Of a stretch of DNA of 5,754 nt, positions 5,374 through 5,754 are shown piece after piece. This DNA is from UBA2137 sp037968575. Lineage in GTDB: Bacteria > Pseudomonadota > Alphaproteobacteria > Micavibrionales > Micavibrionaceae. The position numbers and the translations under genes are program-made. The DNA lies in contig JBBKVR010000087.1 in assembly GCA_037968575.1 (NCBI GenBank), forward strand, positions 1 through 5,754. Direction: 5' to 3'. The notes under the pieces were generated by a model, which was given only the letters and a program-made list of their open reading frames with translations, ran no database searches and had not been told where the DNA came from. Each line of letters opens with the position of its first letter. Positions within the stretch are counted from its first letter, which is position 1.

Positions 5374-5754
5374 TTATTTGTCCTTGTTGTCTTCCTCGTC
5401 CTTAGCGTTGTCATCATTGCCAAAGAGAGCTTCTTCTACATCTTCTTCAATCATTTGCGCTTGGGGGTGAACAGCAGGCCCTTTTTCAATTTCCTCTTCC
5501 AATTCTTTTTCAGCTTTTGATTTATCAAAGAGGTGAATAGGAACACCCATACGTTTCATAATAACCATCTGTTGCAAGACAGAGAAAGCATTGGAAAATG
5601 TCCAATAAACAACAAGACCAGATGCAAAACCTGACAGGATAAACGTAATGAAGAACGGGAAGTACGCCATCATTGTTTTTTGCATTTTATCTTGTGGTGG
5701 AGGATTCATTTTCTGTTGTAGAATCATGAATATAAGCATCGTACATGGCCACAC
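5374..5754 (-). CDS. yidC: Membrane protein insertase YidC, C-terminal fragment
   Basis: YidC inserts and folds inner-membrane proteins, alone or with SecYEG. Only the last 126 codons lie in the window; the gene continues beyond 5754, and the GTG at the edge is an internal valine codon, not a start. The fragment shows the conserved end of the insertase core: ILQQKMNPPPQDKMQ (11-25), the helix pair FPFFITFILSGF (32-43) and ASGLVVYWTFSNAFSVLQQ (44-62), then VIMKRMG. The PPP loop, the GLVVYW helix and the SVLQQ end are family hallmarks. After residue 80 comes a hydrophilic tail with 18 Asp/Glu and 6 Lys (80-126), which is markedly acidic. Many proteobacterial YidC proteins end in a short basic tail, so this is unusual and may change ribosome contact. 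The stop (5374-5376) is 2 bases from engB. Confidence 0.95.
   Translation of the reverse strand: MWPCTMLIFMILQQKMNPPPQDKMQKTMMAYFPFFITFILSGFASGLVVYWTFSNAFSVLQQMVIMKRMGVPIHLFDKSKAEKELEEEIEKGPAVHPQAQMIEEDVEEALFGNDDNAKDEEDNKDK
5381..5385 (-). promoter_or_regulatory. Shine-Dalgarno of engB inside the yidC 3' end
   Basis: On the minus strand this reads AAGGA, 9 bases before the engB ATG and inside the last codons of yidC. It supports the chosen engB start and a shared yidC-engB mRNA. Confidence 0.65.

Noticed and set aside
5172..5470. Two overlapping plus-strand open frames opposite engB and yidC
   Set aside because: Both are antisense to well-conserved coding sequence and resemble no known protein.
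5752..5754. GTG at the window edge as a start codon for a 126-residue protein
   Set aside because: The sequence matches the interior of YidC's last third, so this GTG encodes an internal valine and the gene continues outside the window.

Overview
The window is a compact block of housekeeping genes from a bacterium, most likely an alphaproteobacterium of moderately low GC (about 43% on sampled lines). The evidence is gene order and family membership: yidC next to engB, rmuC followed by def-fmt-truA, and a ubiA-type prenyltransferase that implies ubiquinone respiration. I cannot name a genus. All eight genes lie on the minus strand, so transcription runs from position 5754 towards position 1. 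No RNA gene, CRISPR array, insertion sequence or phage gene is visible, and no gene-free stretch exceeds about 100 bases.

In the direction of transcription, positions 5754-3455 hold the C-terminal end of yidC (inner-membrane insertase, cut by the window edge), engB (ribosome-assembly GTPase, 2 bases after yidC) and rmuC (membrane-anchored PD-(D/E)XK-fold protein). A short gap (3397-3454) contains a near-consensus sigma-70 promoter. Then come def (peptide deformylase), fmt (Met-tRNA formyltransferase), truA (tRNA pseudouridine synthase, sharing a 4-base ATGA overlap with fmt), a small MAPEG-family membrane protein, and the first 199 codons of ubiA (4-hydroxybenzoate polyprenyltransferase, cut at position 1 within its second Asp-rich motif, and easy to miss because it has no stop inside the window).

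Functionally, def and fmt form the N-formylmethionine cycle: Fmt adds the formyl group to initiator Met-tRNA and Def removes it from new proteins. TruA modifies the tRNA anticodon arm, EngB helps build the 50S subunit and YidC inserts nascent membrane proteins, so most of the window serves translation and protein biogenesis. The MAPEG protein and UbiA are membrane proteins at the distal end.

The most interesting signal is regulatory. Both def and fmt lack a usable Shine-Dalgarno sequence, and both have a promoter-like -35/-10 pair with a 17-base spacer whose -10 box ends exactly 7 bases before the ATG. This predicts leaderless or nearly leaderless mRNAs for the two formyl-Met cycle enzymes. 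I see no evidence of a wholly new multi-gene system here; the remaining findings are small.
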